Positions 24,508 to 33,323 of a DNA stretch of 64,000 nucleotides are shown here, one piece after another. The notes beneath the pieces were generated by a model. It did not search any database and was not told where the DNA came from. It saw nothing but the letters and a program-made list of their open reading frames with translations. Within the stretch, counting starts at the first letter, position 1, and each line of letters starts with the position of its first letter. The DNA comes from an uncultured Acetatifactor sp. GTDB taxonomy: Bacteria > Bacillota > Clostridia > Lachnospirales > Lachnospiraceae. The position numbers were made by a program, and so were the translations under genes. The stretch is from the NCBI GenBank assembly GCA_910589035.1, contig CAJUSI010000009.1, positions 1-64,000 of the forward strand, read 5' to 3'.

Positions 24508-25647
24508 ATGAAGGGAAAATCGCGTAAGCTGATGTGTGGGCTGACTGCTTTCCTGACTCTTGTATTTATTTTGGTCACATATAAGACCCACAGGGCGATT
24601 CCGTTCATGATGGATGATCTCTGGTACTCCACCATGCTGTATGATGAAAGCACTCCCATCGCAGCCCTTGCGGATATTGTGGAAAGTCAGATCTGGCATT
24701 ACAACAACTGGGGCGGCAGGAGCATGACCCACAGCATTCTGCAGCTGACGCTTCTGGCCGGGGAACAGGCAGCGGATATTTTGAATGTATTATTCACGCT
24801 GTTGCTGGCGGGGGCCATCTGCCTTGTGTCAGGACACCGCAGCTTTCCGGCCTTTTTCGCGGCGCTGTCCATGATCCTGGGGCTGAATGCCAACTGGCGC
24901 ATGAGCCTTTTCTGGCAGTCAGGGGCCGCCAATTATCTGTATATTACGGTATTTCTTCTTCTTTTTATCCATTGCTATCTGAGGGAGCTGCCGGAGGCAG
25001 GGGAGAGCGTGCCCCGGAAGCTGCCTGGAATTCTGCTTTGGATCCTCCCGCTTGGAATCCTGGCGGGATGGAGCAATGAGAATATGGGGCCGGCAGTATG
25101 GGTTCTGAGCGCTGCGGTGATTTTGCTTGTGAAGAGAGAGGGACGCAGAATAAGGCCGTGGATGATAGCCGGAAACCTTGCATGCCTGACAGGCAGTATC
25201 CTCTGTATCCTGGCGCCGGGCAACAGGGTGCGCAGCGGGCAGATTGCAGCGGAACAGTACGGCGTTTTATGGAAAATTTTTCTGCGGTGCTATGGGGAGA
25301 GCAAGGGAATGCTGGAATATCTCTTCCCCGCCGTATTGATTCTGGCTTTTCTCTGGATGCTCTGCAGATGTGTGCTGAAGGAAAAGACGGACAGGAGGAA
25401 TCAGCTCCTCCTTCTCTGTGCCCTGCTCTCCTGGGGAGCTTTTATGCTCTCCCCGCATTATCCCGACAGGGCTTCCACCGGAACTGTGGTACTTTGCATC
25501 TGCGCCGCACTGGCGTTTGCAAAGAAAATTCTGAGCCGACGGGAAGATCTGGCCTGGCCTTTATGGGGCGGGGCGGCGTTTATCTGGCTGCGGGGAATGT
25601 ATTTTTGCGGGGAGTATCTGGCGATCCTCTGGGGGTGGATCAGATAA
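24508..25647 (+). CDS. multi-pass membrane protein, DUF6056-like (GT-C fold candidate)
   Basis: The 379-residue protein has about ten hydrophobic segments. After the first helix comes an outer loop with MMDDLWYSTMLYDES and NNWGGRSMTHS. An early acidic pair in the first loop is the pattern of GT-C membrane glycosyltransferases, and members annotated DUF6056 look like this. It may add sugars to a wall polymer or lipid, which is inference. AAGGGAG precedes the ATG. Its 3' end lies where the first half of a T-box leader would be expected. Confidence 0.7.
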   Translation: MKGKSRKLMCGLTAFLTLVFILVTYKTHRAIPFMMDDLWYSTMLYDESTPIAALADIVESQIWHYNNWGGRSMTHSILQLTLLAGEQAADILNVLFTLLLAGAICLVSGHRSFPAFFAALSMILGLNANWRMSLFWQSGAANYLYITVFLLLFIHCYLRELPEAGESVPRKLPGILLWILPLGILAGWSNENMGPAVWVLSAAVILLVKREGRRIRPWMIAGNLACLTGSILCILAPGNRVRSGQIAAEQYGVLWKIFLRCYGESKGMLEYLFPAVLILAFLWMLCRCVLKEKTDRRNQLLLLCALLSWGAFMLSPHYPDRASTGTVVLCICAALAFAKKILSRREDLAWPLWGGAAFIWLRGMYFCGEYLAILWGWIR

Positions 25648-25675
25648 GAGGGATTAAATATGGAAGGCACGGTTG

Positions 25676-25754
25676 TTCAAAGCGGGTGGTGCCGCGGATA
25701 ATGGTTCTTTGATTATTTGTCCCGGGATGCAGATAACTGTTTCCCGGTTTTTTT
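25676..25754 (+). promoter_or_regulatory. 3' part of a T-box leader with terminator (truncated)
   Basis: GGGTGGTGCCGCGG at 25684-25697 matches the T-box sequence (consensus GGGTGGNACCGCG, with G for A at one place). It is followed at the usual distance by a terminator: CCGGGA (25722-25727), TCCCGG (25742-25747) and a run of T. A complete T-box needs a stem I of roughly 100 bases upstream, but that space is occupied by the end of the DUF6056-like gene. The specifier loop therefore seems to be missing. Confidence 0.75.
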
Positions 25755-25886
25755 CATGTGCAGACCCGCACAGGGGAGTCCGGTGCAGGGAGAAATTCTC
25801 TGCCGGCAAAATGTGCGGATCAGGCGGTGAGGGGGAAAGAAGCTTTTCCGGCCTGGCGGGACACGCCACAGGATAGAAGAATCATT

Positions 25887-26270
25887 ATGACAGAGAGAAA
25901 GTGCTACAGAGACATGACAATCGGAGAGATTATGCAGTCGCATATCGGAGAGACCCTGAGGGTTGCCGGCTGGATTGACAACATTTGGAATCATGGGGGT
26001 GTGTCCTTTCTGGATCTTCGGGATATGTACGGAACCCTTCGGATTGTCCTGCGAAGTCCCGGACTTCTGAAGGGACTGATGAAGGAGAAATTCGGTGCCC
26101 TCTATCAGGCCTTTCGGTTCGGAGCGCTTCTTCGTGCGGGTAGGGCTCCCAGTATTGACAGCTGCAGGAGGTATATATCAGGTCCCGGGATTTACAGATG
26201 TAAGGACGTAAAGCAGGTATCGAATCTGATAATTGAAAAAGCTTCATCATGGGGCAGAGAAAATTCATAA
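25887..26270 (+). pseudogene. aspS: truncated aspartyl-tRNA synthetase remnant
   Basis: The 127-residue product begins like the anticodon-binding OB domain of bacterial AspRS (CYRDMTIGEI, GETLRVAGWIDNI, HGGVSFLDLRDMYG; residues 5-60). It then jumps to YQAFRFGALLRAGRAPS near residue 75, which resembles class II motif 2 (consensus like FEIGPVFRAE) in damaged form. The remaining 500 or so residues of a normal enzyme are absent. It lies between the truncated T-box and gatC, where a functional aspS would make Asp-tRNA(Asn) for GatCAB. Expression as a free OB-fold protein is possible but unsupported. Confidence 0.7.
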
Positions 26271-26361
26271 AGCCGGAACATGAAAAAGTCCATGAAACAC
26301 AATTAATAATATTCCGAAAGGCTTTAGAAGAGAAAAATAACAGGAACAGGAGGGCAGAAAT

Positions 26362-26655
26362 ATGGCAAATATCATCAGTGACGAGACAATAGAGTATGTG
26401 GGGATCCTGGCCAAGCTGGAGCTGACCGGGGAGGAGAAGGAGCAGGCGAAAAAGGATGTGGGCAGGATGTTGGACTATATCGATCGGCTGAAGGAACTGG
26501 ATACTTCGGAAGAGGAACCCATGTCCCATGTATTTCCGGTGCAGAATGTCTTCCGCGAGGATAAGGTGACCAACGGCGACGACAGTGAAAATATTCTGAG
26601 GAACGCGCCGCTTCAGAAGGACGGCATGTTTGTAGTGCCGAAGACATTTCATTGA
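26362..26655 (+). CDS. gatC: Asp/Glu-tRNA amidotransferase subunit C
   Basis: GatC is the small subunit that wraps around and stabilises GatA. The 97-residue protein shows the family pattern VGILAKLELTGEEKE (near 14-28), MLDYIDRLKELDT and the C-terminal NAPLQKDGMFVVPKTFH. GGAGGGC precedes the ATG. It is the first intact gene of gatC-gatA-gatB. Confidence 0.95.
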   Translation: MANIISDETIEYVGILAKLELTGEEKEQAKKDVGRMLDYIDRLKELDTSEEEPMSHVFPVQNVFREDKVTNGDDSENILRNAPLQKDGMFVVPKTFH

Positions 26656-26797
26656 GTTTATAGAGATTATGTGCATTCAGGAGCGGCAGTGCAGATAAAG
26701 GCGCGGATGCATGGGTATGACGGCAGATGTACGGGATGTGCGGGGAAGGCAATCAGGAAGCTGCTGACAGGAGAAGAATCAGAAAAGAGGCTGGCAT

Positions 26798-28261
26798 ATG
26801 AAATTATTATCTCTTTCCGCCGTGGAGTTGGGCAGAGCCATCAGGACCGGGCGGACCACGGCGGTGGACGCCATGCAGGCGGTATTGGACAGAGTAGAGG
26901 AGACGGAAGAGCATTATCACTGCTATATTACTTTGGACAAGGAAAAGACACTGGCAGGGGCACGCCGGGTGCAGAGGAAAATTGAGGCGGGGGAGCTGGC
27001 CGGGCCTCTGGCAGGGGTGCCCATGGCGGTCAAGGATAACCTGTGTACGGAGGGAATGCTGACCACCTGCGCTTCCCGGATACTGGGAAATTTCATCCCT
27101 GCCTATTCTGCGGAGGCGGTGGAAATGCTGGAGGCAGCAGGGGCGGTTATTGTCGGCAAGACCAATATGGATGAGTTTGCCATGGGTTCCACTACGGAAA
27201 CCTCCGCCTACGGCTGTACCCGCAATCCCCGGGGCACGGAGCATGTGCCGGGGGGATCCTCCGGGGGCTCCGCTGCGGCGGTGGCGGCGGAAGAATGCTT
27301 TTTTGCACTGGGCTCCGATACAGGGGGCTCTATCCGCCAGCCGGCCTCCCACTGCGGAGTGGTGGGAATGAAGCCCACCTACGGCACGGTGTCCCGTTTC
27401 GGGCTGGTGGCCTACGCCTCCTCCCTGGATCAGATCGGCCCCCTGTGCAAAAATGTGGAGGACTGTGCCGCGGTATTGGAGACGATTGTCTCCGGACGGA
27501 AGGAAGACGGCGAAGACCCAATCAGAGACACCACTTTGATGCGGCGGGAGGACACGGATTTTACCTCCGCACTGAAGCAGGATGTGAAGGGCATGCGTAT
27601 CGGCATTCCGAAGGCCTATATCGGGGAGGGGCTTGACGGGGAAGTGCGGAGATCCATCCTGAATGCGGCGGAGCTACTAAAGAGAGAGGGCGCCTGTGTG
27701 GAGGAGTTTGATTTAGGTCTGGCGGAATATGCCGTTCCCGCCTATTATACCATAGCGGCGGCGGAGGCCAGCTCCAATCTGGAGCGTTTCGATGGAGTCA
27801 AATACGGCTTCCGGGCACAGGATGCGCAGGAACTTCATCAAATGTATAAGAGAACCCGTTCTCAGGGCTTTGGAGCCGAGGTGAAGCGACGCATTATGCT
27901 GGGCAGCTTTGTGCTAAGCTCCGGATACTATGACGCTTATTACCTGAAGGCGCTGCGGGTGAAGGCAATGATCAAGAAAGCCTTTGACGAGGCTTTTGAA
28001 AAATATGACTGTATTCTGGGACCGGTTGCTCCCACTGCCGCGCCGAGGCTTGGGGAGAGCCTTCAGGATCCTCTCAAAATGTATCTGGGAGATATTTATA
28101 CTATTTCCGTGAACCTTGCGGGCCTCCCTGCCATCAGCCTGCCCTGCGGAACGGACCGGCAGGGTCTGCCCATCGGTCTGCAGCTGATAGGGGATTGTTT
28201 TCAGGAGAAAAAGCTGCTTCAGACAGCCTATACCTATGAGATGGCGTATAAGGAGGCATAA
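26798..28261 (+). CDS. gatA: Asp/Glu-tRNA amidotransferase subunit A
   Basis: GatA is the amidase-signature subunit that releases ammonia from glutamine for amidation of mischarged Asp-tRNA(Asn) or Glu-tRNA(Gln). The 487-residue protein has the catalytic lysine in MAVKDNLC (near 76), the glycine/serine-rich GGSSGGSAAAVAAEE and the cis-serine/nucleophile region SDTGGSIRQPASHCG (near 170-184). Length is standard. It starts 142 bases after gatC; that gap contains no gene I recognise. Confidence 0.97.
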   Translation: MKLLSLSAVELGRAIRTGRTTAVDAMQAVLDRVEETEEHYHCYITLDKEKTLAGARRVQRKIEAGELAGPLAGVPMAVKDNLCTEGMLTTCASRILGNFIPAYSAEAVEMLEAAGAVIVGKTNMDEFAMGSTTETSAYGCTRNPRGTEHVPGGSSGGSAAAVAAEECFFALGSDTGGSIRQPASHCGVVGMKPTYGTVSRFGLVAYASSLDQIGPLCKNVEDCAAVLETIVSGRKEDGEDPIRDTTLMRREDTDFTSALKQDVKGMRIGIPKAYIGEGLDGEVRRSILNAAELLKREGACVEEFDLGLAEYAVPAYYTIAAAEASSNLERFDGVKYGFRAQDAQELHQMYKRTRSQGFGAEVKRRIMLGSFVLSSGYYDAYYLKALRVKAMIKKAFDEAFEKYDCILGPVAPTAAPRLGESLQDPLKMYLGDIYTISVNLAGLPAISLPCGTDRQGLPIGLQLIGDCFQEKKLLQTAYTYEMAYKEA

Positions 28262-28394
28262 AGGGCAGGAAATCGGAAGGAACCTGTCAAATGGAACCGG
28301 AGAAGGTGCTGTAAATACAATAATAAATGAAAAAACAAATAGAATCGAAATAGAATTATGCGAAGACAGAATCCGGAATAAGAAGGGAGATAAG

Positions 28395-29879
28395 ATGGCG
28401 AAGGAGTATGAGACCGTCATAGGACTGGAAGTCCATGTGGAGCTGGCGACAAAGACAAAGATATTCTGCGGGTGTTCGACGGAATTCGGAGGAAAGCCCA
28501 ACTCCCATACCTGTCCGGTATGCACCGGAATGCCGGGGGCGCTGCCTGTGCTGAATAAAAAGGTGCTGGAACATGCGGTGGCCGTGGGGCTTGCCACAAA
28601 CTGCCGGATTACAAGGTACTGTAAATTTGACAGGAAGAATTATTTTTACCCCGATAACCCCCAGAACTACCAGATTTCCCAGCTCTATCTGCCCATCTGC
28701 CGGGACGGTTATGTGGAGATAGATATGGAGACGGACCTGCCGGCGGGATGGCTGCCCGGGGCGGAACGCGCTCTGGCGGGCGCCGATGTCCGAAAGCGTA
28801 TACGCATCCATGAGATCCACATGGAGGAGGACGCGGGGAAGATGCTTCACGACGAGAGGGAGGACTGCACCCTTGTGGATTACAACCGCTCCGGTGTTCC
28901 GCTGATTGAGATTGTGTCGGAGCCGGACATGCGCAGCGCGGAGGAGGTGATCGCCTGGCTGGAGAAGCTGCGCCTGATTATCCGGTATCTGGGGGCCAGC
29001 GACTGCAAGCTTCAGGAGGGATCCATGCGGGCGGATGTGAACCTGTCCGTCCGGGAGGCCGGGACGGAGACCTGGGGGACGCGCACCGAGATGAAGAATC
29101 TGAACTCATTCCATGCGATCTCCAGGGCCATTGAGAATGAGAGGAGCCGACAGATCGATCTGCTGGAATCCGGTCAGGCAGTGGTGCAGGAAACCAGACG
29201 CTGGGATGACGCGGAGGGCCGTTCCTATCCCATGCGTTCCAAGGAGGATGCCCGGGATTACCGCTATTTCCCGGATCCCGACTTGGCGCCGGTCAGCATA
29301 AGCGACGCCTTCCTTGCGGAAATCCGCCTCAGACAGCCGGAATTCCGCACGGAGAAGATGAAAAGATACAGGGCATGCTATGGGATACCGGATAAGGATA
29401 TCGGGCTCATCACCGGCTCCAGACATATGGCGGATTTATTTGAAGCCGCCGTGGAACTGGGAGGCCAGCCCAAGAAGGTGTCCAACTGGCTGATAGGGGA
29501 GACTCTGCGGCTTTTGAGGGAGAAGGAGCTGGATGCGGAGGATATCCGTTTTTCCCCTGAAAATCTGGTGAAGCTGATTGCACTGACGGAGAAAAAGGAG
29601 ATCAACTCCACTGTGGCGAAGGAAGTGTTCGAGACAATGTTTGAGGAGGACATTGATCCGGAAAAATATGTGGAAGAGCAGGGGATGAAAATGGTGAGCG
29701 ACAAAGAAGCCCTGCAGAGAACGGTGGAAGAGGTGATGGGGGCAAATCCGGGCTCCGTACAGGATTACCGAAACGGGAAGGAGAGAGCCATAGGCTTCCT
29801 GGTGGGACAGACCATGAAGGCAATGAAAGGGAAAGCGGATCCGGTGCAGGTCAATGCCATACTGAAGAAGCTCCTGTAA
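28395..29879 (+). CDS. gatB: Asp/Glu-tRNA amidotransferase subunit B
   Basis: GatB phosphorylates and amidates the mischarged tRNA. The 494-residue protein starts with YETVIGLEVHVELATKTKIF and CGCSTEFGG (zinc-binding cysteines with CPVCTGMPG). It continues with the kinase-like cradle (NRSGVPLIEIVSEPD, GTRTEMKNLNSF) and ends in a YqeY-like tail (VDPVQVNAILKKLL-like end). The ATG at 28395 follows AAGAAGGGAG and matches the family start. The 267 bases behind it hold nothing I recognise. Confidence 0.97.
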   Translation: MAKEYETVIGLEVHVELATKTKIFCGCSTEFGGKPNSHTCPVCTGMPGALPVLNKKVLEHAVAVGLATNCRITRYCKFDRKNYFYPDNPQNYQISQLYLPICRDGYVEIDMETDLPAGWLPGAERALAGADVRKRIRIHEIHMEEDAGKMLHDEREDCTLVDYNRSGVPLIEIVSEPDMRSAEEVIAWLEKLRLIIRYLGASDCKLQEGSMRADVNLSVREAGTETWGTRTEMKNLNSFHAISRAIENERSRQIDLLESGQAVVQETRRWDDAEGRSYPMRSKEDARDYRYFPDPDLAPVSISDAFLAEIRLRQPEFRTEKMKRYRACYGIPDKDIGLITGSRHMADLFEAAVELGGQPKKVSNWLIGETLRLLREKELDAEDIRFSPENLVKLIALTEKKEINSTVAKEVFETMFEEDIDPEKYVEEQGMKMVSDKEALQRTVEEVMGANPGSVQDYRNGKERAIGFLVGQTMKAMKGKADPVQVNAILKKLL

Positions 29880-30146
29880 TATCATACTGACCTTCCCGTG
29901 CTATTGCAGTAACAATGCCAAAATTGGGACAGTATCTGCCGGGATGTGAGAGGGCTGCGGCTATGCGCTGCGCAAACGGGAAAAGTCCTGTATCGGCATT
30001 TGGGATGGATGCCGCGGCACACACGGCTTCTCAGGATACTATGTCGGCATATTCGGGGAGCCGGTGTCCTTTTTTCAGCAGGGAAGAAGGCATGGGAGCG
30101 GTTCCGCAGGATGACAACTCCCGTTCCTGGAACTCTAAGCAGCCGT

Positions 30147-30926
30147 TCATTGGCCGCCGAGAGTTCCTGCAGCCCCATCTGGCTGCAGGATAAAATCGAT
30201 AAATTTACAGGTGTTCTCCCTGTTATCGTTGTTTACGGGAATTGCAAGCACCGCATCTCCCGTAATGTAATAGCTTTCAAGAAAAGCGGAGGCGGTATTC
30301 AGGTAGAGCCCTACAGGAACGGGGTTTTCCATGACCTCCGGGTCTTTCGGGTCCGGACGGGTGGTGAAGGTCCCGAAATCATAATCAGGGGAATTCTTTG
30401 CCTCATTCAAAGCATCCAGCAGCTCCTGATCCAGATAGTAGAAACAGGACTCGTACCGTTCCAGCTGTTCTGCCGTCAGGATATTCCGCAAATCGCAGAA
30501 GGTATCGTTGTAGGCGTATTGATTTATGACAGGCTCATCCCCCACAAAGACATCCAGCTCTCCGGCTGCCAGATAGGTCATAAGCTTCTGGGAGGAAGCG
30601 ATGGTGTCCTGATCCAGGGAATCGCCGTAACGCATGGTGGTGTCAAACATAATATCGCAGGTATCCAGATCGATGCCGGCATATTCCGCAAAAGCCGCCG
30701 GGTATTCGGCTGCAGGAGGCAGCTCCACTCCGTTGATGATCGCCACATAGAGAGCGTTCTCCTTGCTGGTAACAATGGATACGATCATGGAAACCGCAAA
30801 GCCGATAATGGCGGCAGCTGCCACAACATGCCATTTGTAGTAACACCAGAAATAAGAAAGCTTCTCCTTCAGCGTTCCGTTTTTTAAGGCTGCCCGTTCT
30901 TCTTTGAATTCATCCATCACCGGCAT
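30147..30926 (-). CDS. single-pass membrane protein of unknown function
   Basis: The 259-residue protein starts with a charged cytoplasmic stretch (DEFKEERAALKNGTLKEKL), has one transmembrane helix at about residues 35-57 and an outer domain of about 200 residues. The outer domain (VINQYAYNDTFCDLRNIL, VPVGLYLNTASAFL) has the look of a periplasmic-binding-type fold, but I cannot prove that. The ATG at 30926 follows GGCGGG; an in-frame ATG at 30956 is the alternative. It has its own divergent promoter. Confidence 0.65.
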   Translation of the reverse strand: MPVMDEFKEERAALKNGTLKEKLSYFWCYYKWHVVAAAAIIGFAVSMIVSIVTSKENALYVAIINGVELPPAAEYPAAFAEYAGIDLDTCDIMFDTTMRYGDSLDQDTIASSQKLMTYLAAGELDVFVGDEPVINQYAYNDTFCDLRNILTAEQLERYESCFYYLDQELLDALNEAKNSPDYDFGTFTTRPDPKDPEVMENPVPVGLYLNTASAFLESYYITGDAVLAIPVNNDNRENTCKFIDFILQPDGAAGTLGGQ

Positions 30927-31002
30927 GGTTTTCCCGCCTTTCGTATGACCGGACATGAGACTGCCGTCCGGAATTGTCAGATTTTTGTTTTACATTTTTA
31001 AC

Positions 31003-31032
31003 ATAATAATATGGGAGAATACCCTTTGTCAA
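31003..31032 (-). promoter_or_regulatory. sigma-A promoter of the minus-strand membrane protein
   Basis: On the minus strand a perfect TTGACA (31027-31032), an 18-base spacer and TATTAT (31003-31008), about 75 bases before the ATG at 30926. Confidence 0.7.
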
Positions 31033-31051
31033 TGAAACAGGTCTAACCTGA

Positions 31052-31087
31052 TTCTAAAAAAAAGATAAATCGCCGACGATTTTAGAA
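31052..31087. promoter_or_regulatory. inverted repeat between two divergent promoters
   Basis: Outer arms TTCTAAAA and TTTTAGAA (31052-31059 and 31080-31087) enclose inner arms AAATCG and CGATTT (31067-31072 and 31077-31082). It lies between the promoters of two divergent membrane-protein genes and ends 7 bases before the plus-strand -35. It could be a shared operator. Confidence 0.4.
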
Positions 31088-31094
31088 AGTTTCC

Positions 31095-31123
31095 TTGAAA
31101 GTTGGAGGAAGATAGTTTATTAT
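31095..31123 (+). promoter_or_regulatory. sigma-A promoter of the DUF6106-like gene
   Basis: TTGAAA (31095-31100), a 17-base spacer and TATTAT (31118-31123), about 90 bases before the ATG at 31217. Confidence 0.65.
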
Positions 31124-31216
31124 GGTATATACATGGAAATAAAATGACAGGATCTGAAACATTTCCTGTGGGCAGAAAAACAGATAGAAAAAATCGGCAA
31201 AGGATGGGTTTGTAAA

Positions 31217-31723
31217 ATGAGTGATACTTATGTGGAATGCCTGGTAAAGGCGAAGACCTCCGGATTGGCAAAGTTTGGCAAGGTTGTGCTGATCACGCTT
31301 ACGGTGATATTTGTTCTTGCAGTTTTTCTTTTACCTCCCCTGATGATGTTTGCGTTTATCGGTGCGCTTATTACAGGCGTGGGAGCTTATTTTCTCAATC
31401 TGTTCACCGACCTGGAGTATGAATATCTCTATCTGGACAAGGAGCTGGTGGTGGACAAGGTGATGGCGAAATCCAAGAGAAAGCGCGTGGCTACATATCA
31501 TCTGGACAGAATTGAAATTCTTGCCCCCGTGAAAAGCTACCATCTGGACAATTACAGGAACCGCAACGCCAAGCAGAAGGATTACAGCATCGGAGAGGTG
31601 CTGCAGCCGGACCGCCGTTATGCCATGTACTATGAGGGCGGCGAGAAGATCCTCTTAAGTCCTTCGGAGGAGCTGATCAAGGTCATGAAAAATGTCGCGC
31701 CCAGAAAAGTGTATTCTGACTGA
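31217..31723 (+). CDS. two-helix membrane protein, DUF6106-like
   Basis: The 168-residue protein has a short start (MSDTYVECLVKAK), two close transmembrane helices at about residues 22-60, then a cytoplasmic domain (YEYLYLDKELVVDKVMAKSK, RVATYHLDRIEILAPV) that resembles small PH-like membrane proteins. The start and domain layout agree with what is annotated as DUF6106 in Lachnospiraceae. No function is known. guaB follows 86 bases later and may be partly co-transcribed. Confidence 0.65.
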   Translation: MSDTYVECLVKAKTSGLAKFGKVVLITLTVIFVLAVFLLPPLMMFAFIGALITGVGAYFLNLFTDLEYEYLYLDKELVVDKVMAKSKRKRVATYHLDRIEILAPVKSYHLDNYRNRNAKQKDYSIGEVLQPDRRYAMYYEGGEKILLSPSEELIKVMKNVAPRKVYSD

Positions 31724-31809
31724 TTTCCCCAACTGTACAATGACGGCCTGAATGTTTTTGCAACACTTACAATCTTTATGAGACGGAACTACAAATAGGA
31801 GGATGGAGA

Positions 31810-33264
31810 ATGGGACGGATTATCGGTGAAGGTATTACTTTCGATGATGTGCTGCTGGTACCTGCGTATTCAGAGGTGGTACCCAATCAGGTGGATCTGA
31901 CCACCTGGCTGACGAAAAAAATCAGGTTGAACATTCCGATGATGAGCGCGGGAATGGATACCGTAACGGAGCACCGCATGGCGATCGCCATGGCCAGGCA
32001 GGGCGGTATCGGCATTATTCATAAGAATATGTCTATCGAAGCCCAGGCAGAAGAGGTGGATAAGGTCAAGCGCTCCGAGAACGGCGTCATTACGGATCCA
32101 TTTTCTTTAACTCCGGAGCATACGCTGGCTGATGCGGACGCGCTGATGGCGAAGTTCCGTATTTCCGGAGTCCCTGTTACAGAGGGCCGCAGACTGGTGG
32201 GAATCATTACCAACCGGGATCTGAAGTTTGAAACGGATTTTACCAAGAAAATCAAGGAATCCATGACCAGCGAAGGACTGATCACCGCGCCGGAGAGCAT
32301 TACGCTGGATGAGGCGAAGGAAATTCTGGCAAAGGCCAGGAAAGAAAAGCTTCCCATCGTGGATAAGGATTTTAACCTGAAGGGCCTTATCACCATAAAG
32401 GATATCGAGAAAGCCATCAAATATCCCCTTGCCGCCAAGGACGAACAGGGGAGACTGCTGTGCGGCGCAGGCGTGGGAATTACCGCCAATGTGCTGGAGC
32501 GCGTGGGGGCGCTGGTGGATGCGAAGGTGGATGTGGTGGTGCTGGACAGCGCCCACGGACATTCCAGAAATGTGCTGAACTGTCTGAAGATGATCAAGGA
32601 GAAATATCCCGATCTGCAGGTGATCGCCGGAAATGTGGCCACCGGGGAGGCGGCCAGGGCTTTGATAGAAAGCGGTGCGGATGCCGTCAAGGTGGGAATC
32701 GGCCCCGGTTCCATCTGCACCACCCGTGTGGTGGCGGGCATAGGTGTTCCTCAGATCAGCGCTATCATGGACTGCTATGAGGCGGCCAGGGAATACGGCG
32801 TGCCCATCATTGCAGACGGCGGCATCAAGTATTCCGGGGATATCACCAAGGCCATTGCGGCGGGAGGAGACGTATGCATGATGGGCAGCATGTTCGCCGG
32901 CTGTGAAGAAAGCCCCGGGGACTATGAGCTCTTCCAGGGAAGAAAGTATAAGGTCTACCGCGGCATGGGGTCCATCGCCGCAATGGAGAACGGAAGCAAG
33001 GACCGTTATTTCCAGGAGAATGCCAGAAAGCTTGTGCCGGAGGGCGTGGAAGGACGGGTGGCCTACAAGGGCGACGTGGAGGATACCGTGTTCCAGCTGC
33101 TGGGCGGCCTGCGCTCCGGCATGGGATACTGTGGAGCGCACAATATTCAGGAGCTTAAGGAGAACGGCCGGTTCGTGAAGATATCAGCGGCATCCTTAAA
33201 GGAAAGCCATCCCCACGATATTCATATTACGAAGGAAGCTCCCAATTACAGTGTAGATGAATAA
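31810..33264 (+). CDS. guaB: IMP dehydrogenase
   Basis: This enzyme makes XMP from IMP, the committed step to GTP. The 484-residue protein has TFDDVLLVPAYSEV near the start, a CBS pair at about residues 95-215 (ISGVPVTEGRRLVGIITN, KEKLPIVDKDFNLKGLITI) and the catalytic loop GPGSICTTRVV with C303. The flap and phosphate-binding parts (MGSMFAGCEESPG, YRGMGSIAAM) follow. AGGAGGATGG precedes the ATG. I see no purine riboswitch in the leader. Confidence 0.97.
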   Translation: MGRIIGEGITFDDVLLVPAYSEVVPNQVDLTTWLTKKIRLNIPMMSAGMDTVTEHRMAIAMARQGGIGIIHKNMSIEAQAEEVDKVKRSENGVITDPFSLTPEHTLADADALMAKFRISGVPVTEGRRLVGIITNRDLKFETDFTKKIKESMTSEGLITAPESITLDEAKEILAKARKEKLPIVDKDFNLKGLITIKDIEKAIKYPLAAKDEQGRLLCGAGVGITANVLERVGALVDAKVDVVVLDSAHGHSRNVLNCLKMIKEKYPDLQVIAGNVATGEAARALIESGADAVKVGIGPGSICTTRVVAGIGVPQISAIMDCYEAAREYGVPIIADGGIKYSGDITKAIAAGGDVCMMGSMFAGCEESPGDYELFQGRKYKVYRGMGSIAAMENGSKDRYFQENARKLVPEGVEGRVAYKGDVEDTVFQLLGGLRSGMGYCGAHNIQELKENGRFVKISAASLKESHPHDIHITKEAPNYSVDE

Positions 33265-33323
33265 TATATATACTATAACAGTGTTATCTTGCCGGCTCAG
33301 GCCGCAGAAGGGAGACAGCGCAG

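Noticed and set aside
29880..30146. Open frames behind gatB on both strands
   Set aside because: Products are arginine- and cysteine-rich without domains or ribosome binding sites; I see nothing in this stretch.
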